In this document: piece by piece, positions 14,811 through 22,651 of the stretch
Layout: each line of letters opens with the position of its first letter
How positions within the stretch are numbered: position 1 is the first letter of the stretch
Assembly: GCA_023402075.1 (NCBI GenBank)
Contig: JAEXCS010000032.1
Location: 1 to 41,774, forward strand
DNA: 41,774 nucleotides
Reading direction: 5' to 3'
From: Bacillota bacterium
GTDB taxonomy: Bacteria > Bacillota > Clostridia > Oscillospirales > Oscillospiraceae
Notes under the pieces: generated by a model
Seen by the model: the letters and a program-made list of their open reading frames with translations, nothing else
Database searches by the model: none
Told to the model about the DNA's origin: nothing
Position numbers and translations under genes: made by a program

Positions 14811-16247
14811 TTATTCCGCGGTCAGGGAGAACGAAAACTCGGTAACGCCGTTCTCGCTGGTCACATTGATTTTTTCCCGGTGCTGCTCCAAAATAGTCTT
14901 GACAATATAAAGTCCCAGCCCCACGCCGGTTTTATCCTCGCTGCGGGACTTATCGCTTTTATGAAACCGCTCGAACAAAAGCGGAAGCTCCTCGGGAGAA
15001 ATGGTGTCTCCCTCATTGCGCACAACGACACGGGCCTTACCGTCCCGCCGGGTGACGCCCAGATACAGCACGGAGCCGGGCGTTGCAAATTTTGCTGCAT
15101 TTTCCAACAGGTTGTAAATCACCTGGGTGATCATATCGTTGTCCCCCAGAACCAAAATTGGCTCTTCAGGGATGTCCGCGTCCACGTCCAGACCGCGGTC
15201 GGTAATTTTCTTCTCCATGGAAATCAGCACCCGGCGCATACTTTCGCAAAGGTCGAAATGCGCCCCGTTTTTCATGGGGTCGATGGCCTGAAGCTGACTC
15301 ACGTCCAGCATCCGCCGAACCATACGACTTAGGCGGCGGCTCTCCTCGGCAATAATTTGCAGATACTGCCTTTCGCTTTCATAGGGGATGGTTCCGTCCA
15401 GAATGCCATCGGTGTAGCCGGCGATGGTGGTCATGGGGGTTTTCAGCTCGTGGGAGATGTTGGCAACAAACTCCCTGCGCTTTCGCTCTGTTTGCAGCAG
15501 CGTTTCGGCCATGTTGTTGAAGGAAACCGCCAGCTCGCCAATTTCGTCGTTCCGGTCCGTGTCCCGCATGCGGATGTCAAACTCCCCATCGGCAAACCGC
15601 CTTGTGGCGGCCACCATCTCCCGGATAGGCCGAACCTGCCGCATGGCCGTGACGGAAGAGGACATAAACGCCACCATCAGCACCACACAGGAGGTCATGA
15701 CAAACAGGCCGATAAATCCCTGCCACATTTTATCCAGCGCAGAGTGGAGCACAGACACGGCAAACACCGCGCCCACTTGCTTCCCCGCCGCATCCGCCAC
15801 CGGGACGCCCACCACAAGGTGCTTTTCCGTATACACACCGTTGAGATCGGAGCGGCCGGAACTCACCCCCTGCGTCAGGGTTTTGTCCAGCAGCTTCTGA
15901 GGGATGGTGACGGACAGTCCGTCCAGCCCTTCGTCGGTGGAAAGAAGGGCGCGGCCCTGCGTATCGCAGACGAGAAAATTCAAATCAGATATGGACGCGG
16001 CAAAGCCCGCCAGCGTCAAAAGCTCCGTTTCACTTGAAAACCCGCCGCTTCTCAAATACCCGGCGGACAGGCGGGCCACCACGCCGGCCCGGGTTTCCAT
16101 GTCGTTGATCCGCTGCTGGCGCAGAAAGTTATAGCCCAGCGCGGAATAAGATGCCCCCAGCAGCGCCAGTGTCAGCAGCACGGTGCCCATGGTCAAGAGC
16201 ATCTGCCGCCAATACAGCCCCGGGAAGCGCTCGCCCAACCGTTTCAT
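14811..16247 (-). CDS. Sensor histidine kinase with extracytoplasmic sensor and HAMP domain
   Basis: 478 residues. Membrane helices at about 15-38 and 175-198 bracket an extracellular sensor domain of about 135 residues, followed by a HAMP linker (about 200-250). The HisKA site FVANISHELKTPMTT places the phosphorylated His at 266. The ATPase domain has NLLENAAKF (N box), LFERFHKSDKS (F box) and TGVGLGLYIVK (G2 box). It overlaps the response-regulator gene by four bases (ATGA) and is followed at once by htrA. It should sense an envelope signal and phosphorylate that regulator. The signal is not identifiable; the layout resembles PhoR/WalK-type kinases. Confidence 0.95.
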   Translation of the reverse strand: MKRLGERFPGLYWRQMLLTMGTVLLTLALLGASYSALGYNFLRQQRINDMETRAGVVARLSAGYLRSGGFSSETELLTLAGFAASISDLNFLVCDTQGRALLSTDEGLDGLSVTIPQKLLDKTLTQGVSSGRSDLNGVYTEKHLVVGVPVADAAGKQVGAVFAVSVLHSALDKMWQGFIGLFVMTSCVVLMVAFMSSSVTAMRQVRPIREMVAATRRFADGEFDIRMRDTDRNDEIGELAVSFNNMAETLLQTERKRREFVANISHELKTPMTTIAGYTDGILDGTIPYESERQYLQIIAEESRRLSRMVRRMLDVSQLQAIDPMKNGAHFDLCESMRRVLISMEKKITDRGLDVDADIPEEPILVLGDNDMITQVIYNLLENAAKFATPGSVLYLGVTRRDGKARVVVRNEGDTISPEELPLLFERFHKSDKSRSEDKTGVGLGLYIVKTILEQHREKINVTSENGVTEFSFSLTAE

Positions 16248-16951
16248 GCCTTCTCCGTCTGCTTTGCCGCGCCCATCACCTCAAACTTATAGCCCACGCC
16301 CCACACGGTTTTCAGCGCCCACTGGTCGGATACGTCCTCCACCTTTTCCCGCAGGCGCTTGATGTGCACATCCACGGTGCGGCTGTCTCCGAAATAGTCA
16401 AAGCCCCACACCTCGTCCAGTAATTGGTTGCGGGTATACACCCGGTTGGGCGTAGCCGCCAGATGATACAGCAGCTCCAGCTCCTTGGGAGGCGTGTCCA
16501 CTTTTTTCCCATCCACAATCAGCTCATAGGAATCCAGATTCACCACCAGCTTGTCAAAGGTCAGCTTTTTCGACGTGTCATTGGGAATCTCCGTCCGGCG
16601 GAGAACCGCGTTAATCCGCGCCAGCAGCTCTTTCATCTCAAAGGGCTTGACAATATAGTCGTCCGCGCCCATCTCCAGGCCCTGAATGCGGTCGAACACC
16701 TCACTCTTGGCAGTCAGCATGATAATGGGAACCTTGCTGGTTTCCCTAATTTTGGCGCACACGGCCCAGCCGTCCATCACCGGCAGCATAATGTCCAGCA
16801 GAATCAGATCGGGCGCCTGCTTCTGGAATTCTTCCACTGCTCTGCCCCCGTCCGCGGCAATTCGGACGTCAAAGCCCTCCTTCACAAGATACATGTGGAT
16901 CAGGTCGGAGATATTGTAATCGTCCTCCACAACCAGAATGTTTCGCGCCAT
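16244..16951 (-). CDS. OmpR/PhoB-family response regulator
   Basis: 235 residues. The receiver domain (1-115) has the acidic pair VVEDD, the phospho-acceptor Asp53 in LLDIMLPVMDG, and the conserved Thr and Lys in MLTAK and VKPFEMKELLARI. The C-terminal winged helix (about 135-230) has PPKELELLYHLA, VYTRNQLLDEVWGFDY and RTVDVHIKRLREKVE. The start at 16951 (minus) is chosen because GGAGGC lies just upstream and the MARNILVVEDD opening is the family norm. It overlaps the kinase gene by four bases. A TATAAT box at 17006-17011 probably provides its own promoter. Targets are unknown; htrA and the neighbouring envelope genes are candidates. Confidence 0.96.
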   Translation of the reverse strand: MARNILVVEDDYNISDLIHMYLVKEGFDVRIAADGGRAVEEFQKQAPDLILLDIMLPVMDGWAVCAKIRETSKVPIIMLTAKSEVFDRIQGLEMGADDYIVKPFEMKELLARINAVLRRTEIPNDTSKKLTFDKLVVNLDSYELIVDGKKVDTPPKELELLYHLAATPNRVYTRNQLLDEVWGFDYFGDSRTVDVHIKRLREKVEDVSDQWALKTVWGVGYKFEVMGAAKQTEKA

Positions 16952-17005
16952 AGTCCTGCCTCCGTACTTTTTAAAATCGGGTCTTCTCCCCGCTCTATGT
17001 TGTCC

Positions 17006-17011
17006 ATTATA
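17006..17011 (-). promoter_or_regulatory. -10 element of the response-regulator operon
   Basis: The minus strand reads TATAAT at these positions, 55 bases before the start codon. A good -35 at 17 bases is not obvious; TTCAAC at a 19-base spacer is the nearest. An activator-dependent promoter is possible. Confidence 0.4.
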
Positions 17012-17055
17012 TACGCTTTGGTTCCCAGATGTTGAATTTTTTGTAAAACAAGTGC

Positions 17056-18159
17056 TTAAAAGGCTGTTTCCGTCATGGCGGGCAGCCGATCCTCCTCCTC
17101 CGCCGCAGAGGCGAGAAACGCCCGCAGGGCTGCGGCAGTCACATCGCTTCCCAGCCACACGGACACAGGACCCCGCCGTTTGCCAATTTGATTCAAAAGC
17201 GTATTCGCCGCGCTGGAGGAGCCAAGGCCGTATTCCGCGCGGTCAATCATGGGGCTCAGGGGGCAATAGCCCGCCGCCCGGAGGGCGGCTGTGTCTCCGT
17301 CCGCCCCATAGACCAGCCGGGTTTTCATCCCCGTCTCGGCAAACAATGTCCGGTTCATGGCCGTCAGCCGCTCCGCCCCGCCCGCTCCAAATCCGGGAAT
17401 CAGGCCCACAGCGCTGCCGGAGGCCGCGATGCGCCGAAGCTGGTCCCCGCTGCGGGCAAGGGCCTCCTCCGTGAAATAGAAGGCGGCGTGAAACCCCCGG
17501 CTCTCCAGTGCGTCCAGCCACGCGGTCACAGTCTCGGCATCCTCTGCCAGAAAGCAGAGATAAATGGACTTTCCGGAGGCGGCAGGTTCTTCTGTCTGGG
17601 TGTCTCCCGGCGGCGTTTCGTTTCTGCCCGGCGTCTCGGCAGTGCTCTGTTTTTGATACTGCTGGTATTTTGCGTCCAACTGGTAGGATGCCGTATCCGT
17701 AAACATATTGTCCGGCAAAACGGCGGCAGCGCTTTTCACCCGAATCAGGTATCCATGGTTCACCGGAGTATTGCTGTATGCCCTGCCGAAATAGGACGCC
17801 ACGGGCGAGGCCGCCACAAAAGTCTCGCCGCCCCGGGTTACGCACACATGGTCGTACAGTTCGCCCTGCCCCGTAGTTCCGGAACCGGTGGCCACGTCGA
17901 ACACTAAGGACCGGCTGGAATCGTACAGCACCAGTGTCTGGGTGACAACGTTGTAGGAATAGCCCACGCCGGACTCCCGAAACACCGTGGCAGCCACGTA
18001 CAAATACCCGCCGAACCAGAAGGGCATGGTGGAATCCTTCAAATCCAGAACCCGCTCGTCCACGGCTGTGAAATACACCGAATCCTCCGCCGAAACGGAG
18101 GGGCAGAGGGTTCCCAGCAGAACCAGCGCCAACAGCGCGGCGGCAAATCTTTTCTTCAT
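17056..18159 (-). CDS. Secreted protein: stalk-like domain plus degenerate NodB (polysaccharide deacetylase) domain
   Basis: 367 residues. The signal peptide (1-24) ends in SVSA. Residues about 28-160 resemble the beta-rich stalk domain called copper amine oxidase N-terminal-like (AATVFRESGVGYSYN, TQTLVLYDSS). After a Thr/Pro/Glu linker, residues about 205-350 follow the NodB order: TAWLDALESRGFHAAFYFTEE, LRRIAASGSAVGLI, RLVYGADGDTAALRAAGY. The metal and catalytic motifs are gone: the TFDDGP region reads LCFLAED, the HxxxH region SAVGLI, and the terminal HD pair is replaced by serine. It is therefore probably a non-catalytic glycan-binding or scaffold protein. It lies upstream of the response regulator (104-base gap) and divergent from the LCP gene. 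The fold assignment is my inference. Confidence 0.7.
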   Translation of the reverse strand: MKKRFAAALLALVLLGTLCPSVSAEDSVYFTAVDERVLDLKDSTMPFWFGGYLYVAATVFRESGVGYSYNVVTQTLVLYDSSRSLVFDVATGSGTTGQGELYDHVCVTRGGETFVAASPVASYFGRAYSNTPVNHGYLIRVKSAAAVLPDNMFTDTASYQLDAKYQQYQKQSTAETPGRNETPPGDTQTEEPAASGKSIYLCFLAEDAETVTAWLDALESRGFHAAFYFTEEALARSGDQLRRIAASGSAVGLIPGFGAGGAERLTAMNRTLFAETGMKTRLVYGADGDTAALRAAGYCPLSPMIDRAEYGLGSSSAANTLLNQIGKRRGPVSVWLGSDVTAAALRAFLASAAEEEDRLPAMTETAF

Positions 18160-18205
18160 GCGGCGTTCCTCCCCCCTTTCCGTCTTTGCGGGGTATTTTT
18201 TCTTT

Positions 18206-18235
18206 ATTCTAGCACGCTTTCAGCCGTTTTGTAAA
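18206..18235 (-). promoter_or_regulatory. Promoter of the NodB-like gene
   Basis: The minus strand has TTTACA (18230-18235), an 18-base spacer and TAGAAT (18206-18211), followed by a GGGGGGAGG ribosome-binding site before the start at 18159. The 259-bp divergent gap 18160-18418 holds this, the plus-strand promoter at 18282-18310 and nothing else obvious. Confidence 0.6.
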
Positions 18236-18281
18236 GCGTTCCCGCGCTAAGAGTCGCTAGCCCTTTTTCCCAAATACAATC

Positions 18282-18310
18282 TTGCGCTTTGCGCCGTCAG
18301 GCGGTATAAT
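18282..18310 (+). promoter_or_regulatory. Promoter of the LCP gene
   Basis: TTGCGC (18282-18287), a 17-base spacer and a perfect TATAAT (18305-18310). The leader to the start codon is about 100 bases. Confidence 0.6.
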
Positions 18311-18418
18311 GAAAAGCAACAGCCGCCCCGGTTTTTTTCATCCCGCGCGGGCCGCCGTTTAGATTTGACAGTCCTTCCGTCCGCAGGGGCGGGGGCCTAT
18401 AAGGAGTTCGCCGCATTC

Positions 18419-19441
18419 ATGGTAAAAAAACGCCGTCGCCGCCGTGTTTCCCCGCTTCAGCGCCATTTAATGGCGCTTGTTGTCATTCTGTCCGTTTTCG
18501 TGGGATTGACTCTGACCTATAAGGCCATCGTCCGTCCGCCGCAACTGGAGGACGGGGACAGCGCAGGTCTTCCCGCCTCGTCACAGGCCTTCTCCTCGGC
18601 GGAGCTTGCTTTACAGGATGCCGACCAGCTGGCTCTGGCGGCAAAGGCCGCTCACTCGGTTCGAAAGTCTGACTTTTATACAATTCTCGTTTCCGGCGTG
18701 GACGACGGAAACGGCGGCAGCGACACCAACATTTTGGTGGCGGTGGACGCAGGGGGCGGACGGATTTACGGCGTAAACATTCCCCGGGACACCAAAAGCC
18801 GCATCAACGGCAAAAACTACAAGTTTAACGCCGCCTACAATTTGGGCGGTATGGACAAGACGGCGGAAACCCTGTCCAGTCAGTTGGGGATTCCGGTGGA
18901 CTATACCGTGGAGGTCAGTTTAAAAGCCTTTTCCGCACTGGTGGACGCCATCGGCGGCGTGGATTTCAACATTCCCGTGAACATGGACTATGACGACCCG
19001 ATTCAAAACCTGTCTATTCACTTCACCGCCGGAACCCGGCATTTGACCGGTGCGGAAGCGCTGAAGGTGGTGCGGTTTCGCCACAACAACGACGGCACAG
19101 GCTATGGCAGCGAGGACATCGGACGGATGAAAACCCAGCAGGACTTTTTAAAGGCCGTGGCAAAGCAAACACTGCGTCCTGCCAACCTGACAAAGGTTTC
19201 CCAGTTTGCAAAGATTTTTCAGCAGTACGTGAAAACTGATCTGGAGCTGGGCGAGCTTGCGTGGCTGGGACAGGAAGCTTTCTCCATGGGTGCGGACAAC
19301 GTGAATTTTTCCACCCTGCCCGGAGAGTGGCATTCCCCCTATATTTATCTGAACGCGGACGAAGTGCTGAGCATCGTCAACGAATATCTTAACCCCTACG
19401 TGGAAGACCGGGTGTTGGAGGATTTGAATATCCTCTCCTGA
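18419..19441 (+). CDS. LytR-CpsA-Psr (LCP) family wall-polymer ligase
   Basis: 340 residues. A very basic N-terminus (KKRRRRR) and one membrane helix (about 17-40) anchor an extracellular LCP domain. Family motifs include YTILVSGVD, SDTNILVAVD, VNIPRDTKS with the Arg/Asp pair, and RFRHNNDGTGYGSEDIGRMK followed by QQDFLKAV. LCP enzymes move anionic polymers or capsule from undecaprenyl carriers to peptidoglycan. ATG 18419 has AAGGAG 12 bases upstream; the frame is open from 18365 but begins before that site. It is followed after 33 bases by the SLH-transglutaminase gene and is divergent from the degenerate deacetylase, so this is an envelope-assembly block. Confidence 0.92.
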   Translation: MVKKRRRRRVSPLQRHLMALVVILSVFVGLTLTYKAIVRPPQLEDGDSAGLPASSQAFSSAELALQDADQLALAAKAAHSVRKSDFYTILVSGVDDGNGGSDTNILVAVDAGGGRIYGVNIPRDTKSRINGKNYKFNAAYNLGGMDKTAETLSSQLGIPVDYTVEVSLKAFSALVDAIGGVDFNIPVNMDYDDPIQNLSIHFTAGTRHLTGAEALKVVRFRHNNDGTGYGSEDIGRMKTQQDFLKAVAKQTLRPANLTKVSQFAKIFQQYVKTDLELGELAWLGQEAFSMGADNVNFSTLPGEWHSPYIYLNADEVLSIVNEYLNPYVEDRVLEDLNILS

Positions 19442-19474
19442 ACACAGTTATCTGATGAAAGAGAAGGAGGCCCT

Positions 19475-20947
19475 ATGATACATCTGAAGCTGCGCCTGCC
19501 GGGGCTGCTATTGGCGCTTGTTCTGGCGGCGGGCCTGTTTGTCCCCGCATCGGCAGCTGAAAATTCAGCGGACAATTTTGTACGCGAGAAAACCTATGCC
19601 GGTGAATTTACCGACGTGACCCCGGACTCGGCTGTTTACGGCAATGTTGCCGCTTTGTACGAATACGGACTGTCGGTGGGCAAGAGTGACGGCACTTTCG
19701 GCCCGAAGGACAGCATGACCGTGGGGCAGATTGTGATTTTTGCGGGCCGCATCCGCAGCCTGTACGCCACGGGGGATGCCGAATCCGGCGCCTCCGCCTT
19801 CCAAACCGAGGGCCAGTCGGCCTATGAGCCGTATCTCGCGTATCTCCAAAGCGTGGGCGCGCTTTCCTCTGAGTTGGACGGACTTTACAAAAGCGCCGCC
19901 ACCCGGGCGCAGACGGCCCATGTGCTGGCAGCCGCGCTTCCGGCCGAAACACTGCCCCCCATCAACGACGATCTGGTGACCAGAGCGTATGCCTCCCGTC
20001 AGTTTATCACGGACGTGACGGAGTATACGCCCTATTACAGTGATATTCTTACGCTTTACAAAGCGGGCGTGGCCGCCGGGTCTGACGGCACAGGAACCTT
20101 TGGCCCCGAGTACGCGGTGACGCGGGGGGCAGCGGCGGCGATGCTGACCCGGATGGTAGACCCCTCCTTGCGCCTGACGCCCGCATGGACCGTGCTGGAA
20201 GTCCCGCAGGCCCCGGATTACAGCGTGGCGGGTATCTCCTGGGGAGACTTGATTACCTCAGACACCACGTATTTCCCCGCACCCTCCACGCAGGAGCAGA
20301 TTGCTTCCAGCGTGGCCTATATGCTTTCTCAGGAGACGAACGTGCTGGAGTTTGATTACGGCACATACATTTCCTCCGCGCAGGCGGGTAACGTGATGAA
20401 CAAAGCGCTGGCCATCGTCAAGTCCTACTGCGAGCAGATGTACAACTCTGTGGAGTGCAGCTATGAGACCATTACCGGACGGATGACGCTGACCTTTTCC
20501 GCCGTCACGGCGGGAGCAAATCTTCCCGCCTATCGGGATTACACCCTTCAGGCCGCCGTCGCCCTGCATGACCGGCTGTGGGCCGAGGGCGCCATCACGG
20601 CAGATATGACCCAGATGGAAAAGGCCAGCGTTTACTTCGAGTGGATCTGCAACAACTGCGTTTACGACACTGCTGCCGGAGACGAATCTCTTTCTCACAT
20701 TGCCTATTCCCTGTTCCGCCACGGAACGGCTGTGTGCGACGGGTACTCCGGGGCCTACAACCTGCTTTTGAAGCTGGAGGGAATTGACTGCTACGCTCTG
20801 TCCAATCCCAATCACATCTGGACAGTGGCCACGTTGGACGGCACTTCCTACCACATTGACACCACCTGGGGCGACAGTGCAAACGGCGTGGACTACCGCT
20901 ATTTCGCTATGACCGAGTCACAGTCCCGCAGCTTCCATCCATGGTAA
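19475..20947 (+). CDS. Secreted SLH-domain protein with transglutaminase-like domain
   Basis: 490 residues. A signal peptide (1-27, ending ASAAE) is followed by S-layer-homology-like repeats: FTDVTPDSAVYGNVAALYEY with GTFGPKDSMTVGQ (about 45-90), a weaker one, and FITDVTEYTPYYSDILTLYK with GTFGPEYAVTRGAAAAML (about 172-225). The C-terminus is a transglutaminase-like (papain-fold) domain with Cys421 in TAVCDGYSGAYN, His447 in NHIWTV and Asp462 in HIDTTWGD, the full catalytic triad. It should be wall-bound and may cleave or cross-link protein or peptide. The SLH repeats usually bind pyruvylated wall polymer. AGGAGG lies four bases before ATG 19475. The substrate is not known. Confidence 0.88.
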   Translation: MIHLKLRLPGLLLALVLAAGLFVPASAAENSADNFVREKTYAGEFTDVTPDSAVYGNVAALYEYGLSVGKSDGTFGPKDSMTVGQIVIFAGRIRSLYATGDAESGASAFQTEGQSAYEPYLAYLQSVGALSSELDGLYKSAATRAQTAHVLAAALPAETLPPINDDLVTRAYASRQFITDVTEYTPYYSDILTLYKAGVAAGSDGTGTFGPEYAVTRGAAAAMLTRMVDPSLRLTPAWTVLEVPQAPDYSVAGISWGDLITSDTTYFPAPSTQEQIASSVAYMLSQETNVLEFDYGTYISSAQAGNVMNKALAIVKSYCEQMYNSVECSYETITGRMTLTFSAVTAGANLPAYRDYTLQAAVALHDRLWAEGAITADMTQMEKASVYFEWICNNCVYDTAAGDESLSHIAYSLFRHGTAVCDGYSGAYNLLLKLEGIDCYALSNPNHIWTVATLDGTSYHIDTTWGDSANGVDYRYFAMTESQSRSFHPW

Positions 20948-20958
20948 CTGAATAAACA

Positions 20959-20999
20959 CAGCCGCGCCGGAAAATATTCTCCGGCGCGGCTGGTTTTTT
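20959..20999 (+). terminator. Rho-independent terminator of the LCP/SLH unit
   Basis: CAGCCGCGCCGG (20959-20970) pairs perfectly with 20981-20992, with a ten-base loop and then TTTTTT (20994-20999). It lies between convergent genes and may also limit rluD transcription, for which no other terminator is evident. Confidence 0.88.
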
Positions 21000-21054
21000 A
21001 ACAGCCCGATTTAACAGGCATTTTTCATTTTCCTTTAAAGCCCGGGTTTTCCCC

Positions 21055-21978
21055 TCAAAGAGGCCGACGCCCCTCCTCCAGCCTGCGAAGCTGGCGCATA
21101 AATTCCTCGGGCAAAGGGCAGGTCAGCTCCACCGGCAATCCTGTGCGGGGATGGAGAAACCGCAGTCCCGCCGCGTGAAGGCACTGGCCCTGTAATCCGG
21201 GAACAGGCTTTTTCGCGCCGTACACCGTGTCCCCCAGAATGGGATGACCCAAATGGGCCATATGGACGCGAATCTGGTGGGTGCGCCCCGTCTCTAAATG
21301 GCAGCGGACATGGGTAAACCCGGGATAGCGGGCGATGACCTCCCAATGGGTCACGGCCCGGCGGCCCCCCTGCACCACCGCCTGCTTTTTTCGGTCGGAA
21401 AGAGAGCGGCCAAGCGGCGCATCCACCGTACCGGAATCCTCCCTGAGATTTCCCACCACGATGCACTCGTAGGTCCGGGCCAGTGTATGGTCCTGAAGCT
21501 GGGCAGAAAGCCGACCGTGGGCAAAATCGTTTTTCGCGGCGATGATCAGGCCCGAGGTGTCCTTGTCGATGCGGTGGACAATGCCGGGACGCAGCACCCC
21601 TCCCACGCCCGAAAGCGAATCACCGCACCGGTTCAGCAGCGCGTTCACCAGCGTGCCGCCGGGGTGGCCCGGAGCGGGGTGAACCACCAGCCCCCGGGGC
21701 TTGTTCACAACGATGACATCCCCGTCCTCGTACACCACGTCCAGCGGAATATCCTCCGGCAAAGCTTCGGACACCTCCGGCGGGGGCAGTTCCACCGTCA
21801 CCGTTTCCCCGCCGGTAAGGCGCAGGCTCTTGGCGGGTTTTTTCCTGTCCACCAGCACCCGGCCCTCCTCGATCAGCCGTGCGGCGGCGGAACGGGTCAG
21901 CCCGGGGCCCCGGGCGGCAAGAAACGCATCTAGCCGCGCCGCGTCCTCAGGACTTGCTTTCAGCGTCAGCGTTTCCAT
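21055..21978 (-). CDS. rluD: RluD-family 23S rRNA pseudouridine synthase
   Basis: 307 residues. An N-terminal S4 RNA-binding domain (about 12-75) is followed by the RluA-family catalytic domain with VVNKPRGLVVHPAPG and the active-site motif RPGIVHRIDKDTSGL, where Asp138 is the catalytic aspartate. RluD isomerises uridines in helix 69 of 23S rRNA; RluD-like paralogues such as YlyB exist, so the exact target is inferred. The start is taken at 21978, where METLTLKASPEDAARLDAFL opens the S4 domain and GGGAAGG lies upstream. This overlaps the end of lspA by 32 bases. The lspA-rluD order is common in Firmicutes. Confidence 0.93.
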   Translation of the reverse strand: METLTLKASPEDAARLDAFLAARGPGLTRSAAARLIEEGRVLVDRKKPAKSLRLTGGETVTVELPPPEVSEALPEDIPLDVVYEDGDVIVVNKPRGLVVHPAPGHPGGTLVNALLNRCGDSLSGVGGVLRPGIVHRIDKDTSGLIIAAKNDFAHGRLSAQLQDHTLARTYECIVVGNLREDSGTVDAPLGRSLSDRKKQAVVQGGRRAVTHWEVIARYPGFTHVRCHLETGRTHQIRVHMAHLGHPILGDTVYGAKKPVPGLQGQCLHAAGLRFLHPRTGLPVELTCPLPEEFMRQLRRLEEGRRPL

Positions 21979-22441
21979 CGGAGGTTTCCTTCCCATCGTA
22001 TTTTTCATAGAACCACAGGTAGTATGCCGCCCCCAGAATCGCCCCGGACACGATGCAGATATCCGCCACGTTGAACACAGGATAGCGCACAAACTGGAAG
22101 TTGAACATATCCACCACATACCCCAGCCGCGCCCGGTCGAGGATGTTGCCAAGGCCCCCGGAGATAATCAGCGTGGCTGCGGCCAGTCCCAGCGGATGGC
22201 GCACCAGCTTTTTCGCCACGGCAAAGATCACCGCCAGCACAATGGCCCCGGTCATTGCCAGCAGCAGCCAGCGCATTCCGGAAAAGCTGGACCATGCCGC
22301 GCCGTAGTTATGAACCCGCAGCAGCTCCAAAAAACCGGGAAGCAGCGGCGCGGACGCGCCCAGCTCCAGATGGACTGTCACCCAATACTTGACCCACTGA
22401 TCCACAGCCAAAAGCCCTGCGCCGGCGATAAGATAGAGCAT
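21947..22441 (-). CDS. lspA: Lipoprotein signal peptidase II
   Basis: 164 residues with four membrane helices. Family boxes are present: AVDQWVKYWV, VHNYGAAWS, GGLGNILDRARLGYVVD and FNVADICIVSG. The catalytic aspartates are Asp111 and Asp127. The enzyme cleaves before the lipid-modified cysteine of prolipoproteins, which would include the DctP-type lipoprotein in this window. GGGAGG precedes the start at 22441. It overlaps rluD by 32 bases and shares its transcript. Confidence 0.97.
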   Translation of the reverse strand: MLYLIAGAGLLAVDQWVKYWVTVHLELGASAPLLPGFLELLRVHNYGAAWSSFSGMRWLLLAMTGAIVLAVIFAVAKKLVRHPLGLAAATLIISGGLGNILDRARLGYVVDMFNFQFVRYPVFNVADICIVSGAILGAAYYLWFYEKYDGKETSDGNADAESKS

Positions 22442-22492
22442 AAAAGACCTCCCTGCGCGGTATGCGCCGATTCTTTAAAAGATTTATGCCCT

Positions 22493-22521
22493 ATACTACC
22501 CCAATTTGGCAAAAAAAGCAA
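22493..22521 (-). promoter_or_regulatory. Promoter of lspA-rluD
   Basis: The minus strand reads TTGCTT (22516-22521), a 17-base spacer and TAGTAT (22493-22498), about 50 bases before the lspA start. The rest of the 210-bp divergent gap to miaB shows no firm signal; TTGTTT near 22590 may be part of the miaB promoter. Confidence 0.5.
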
Positions 22522-22651
22522 CTTCCCCGCCGATGCGTTTTTTCCGGACGCGGGACGCGCCCCCGGGAAATGCGGCTTGTGCTTTTTTTTGTTTTGTGAT
22601 AAGCTAACGTGGATAAATTATCGACATTTTCAGGTTTTGGAGGATTTACCC

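Noticed and set aside
21701..22651. Upstream extension of the miaB frame by about 317 codons
   Set aside because: This stretch is antisense to rluD and lspA, and GGAGG plus TTG at 22652 gives the conserved start of MiaB.
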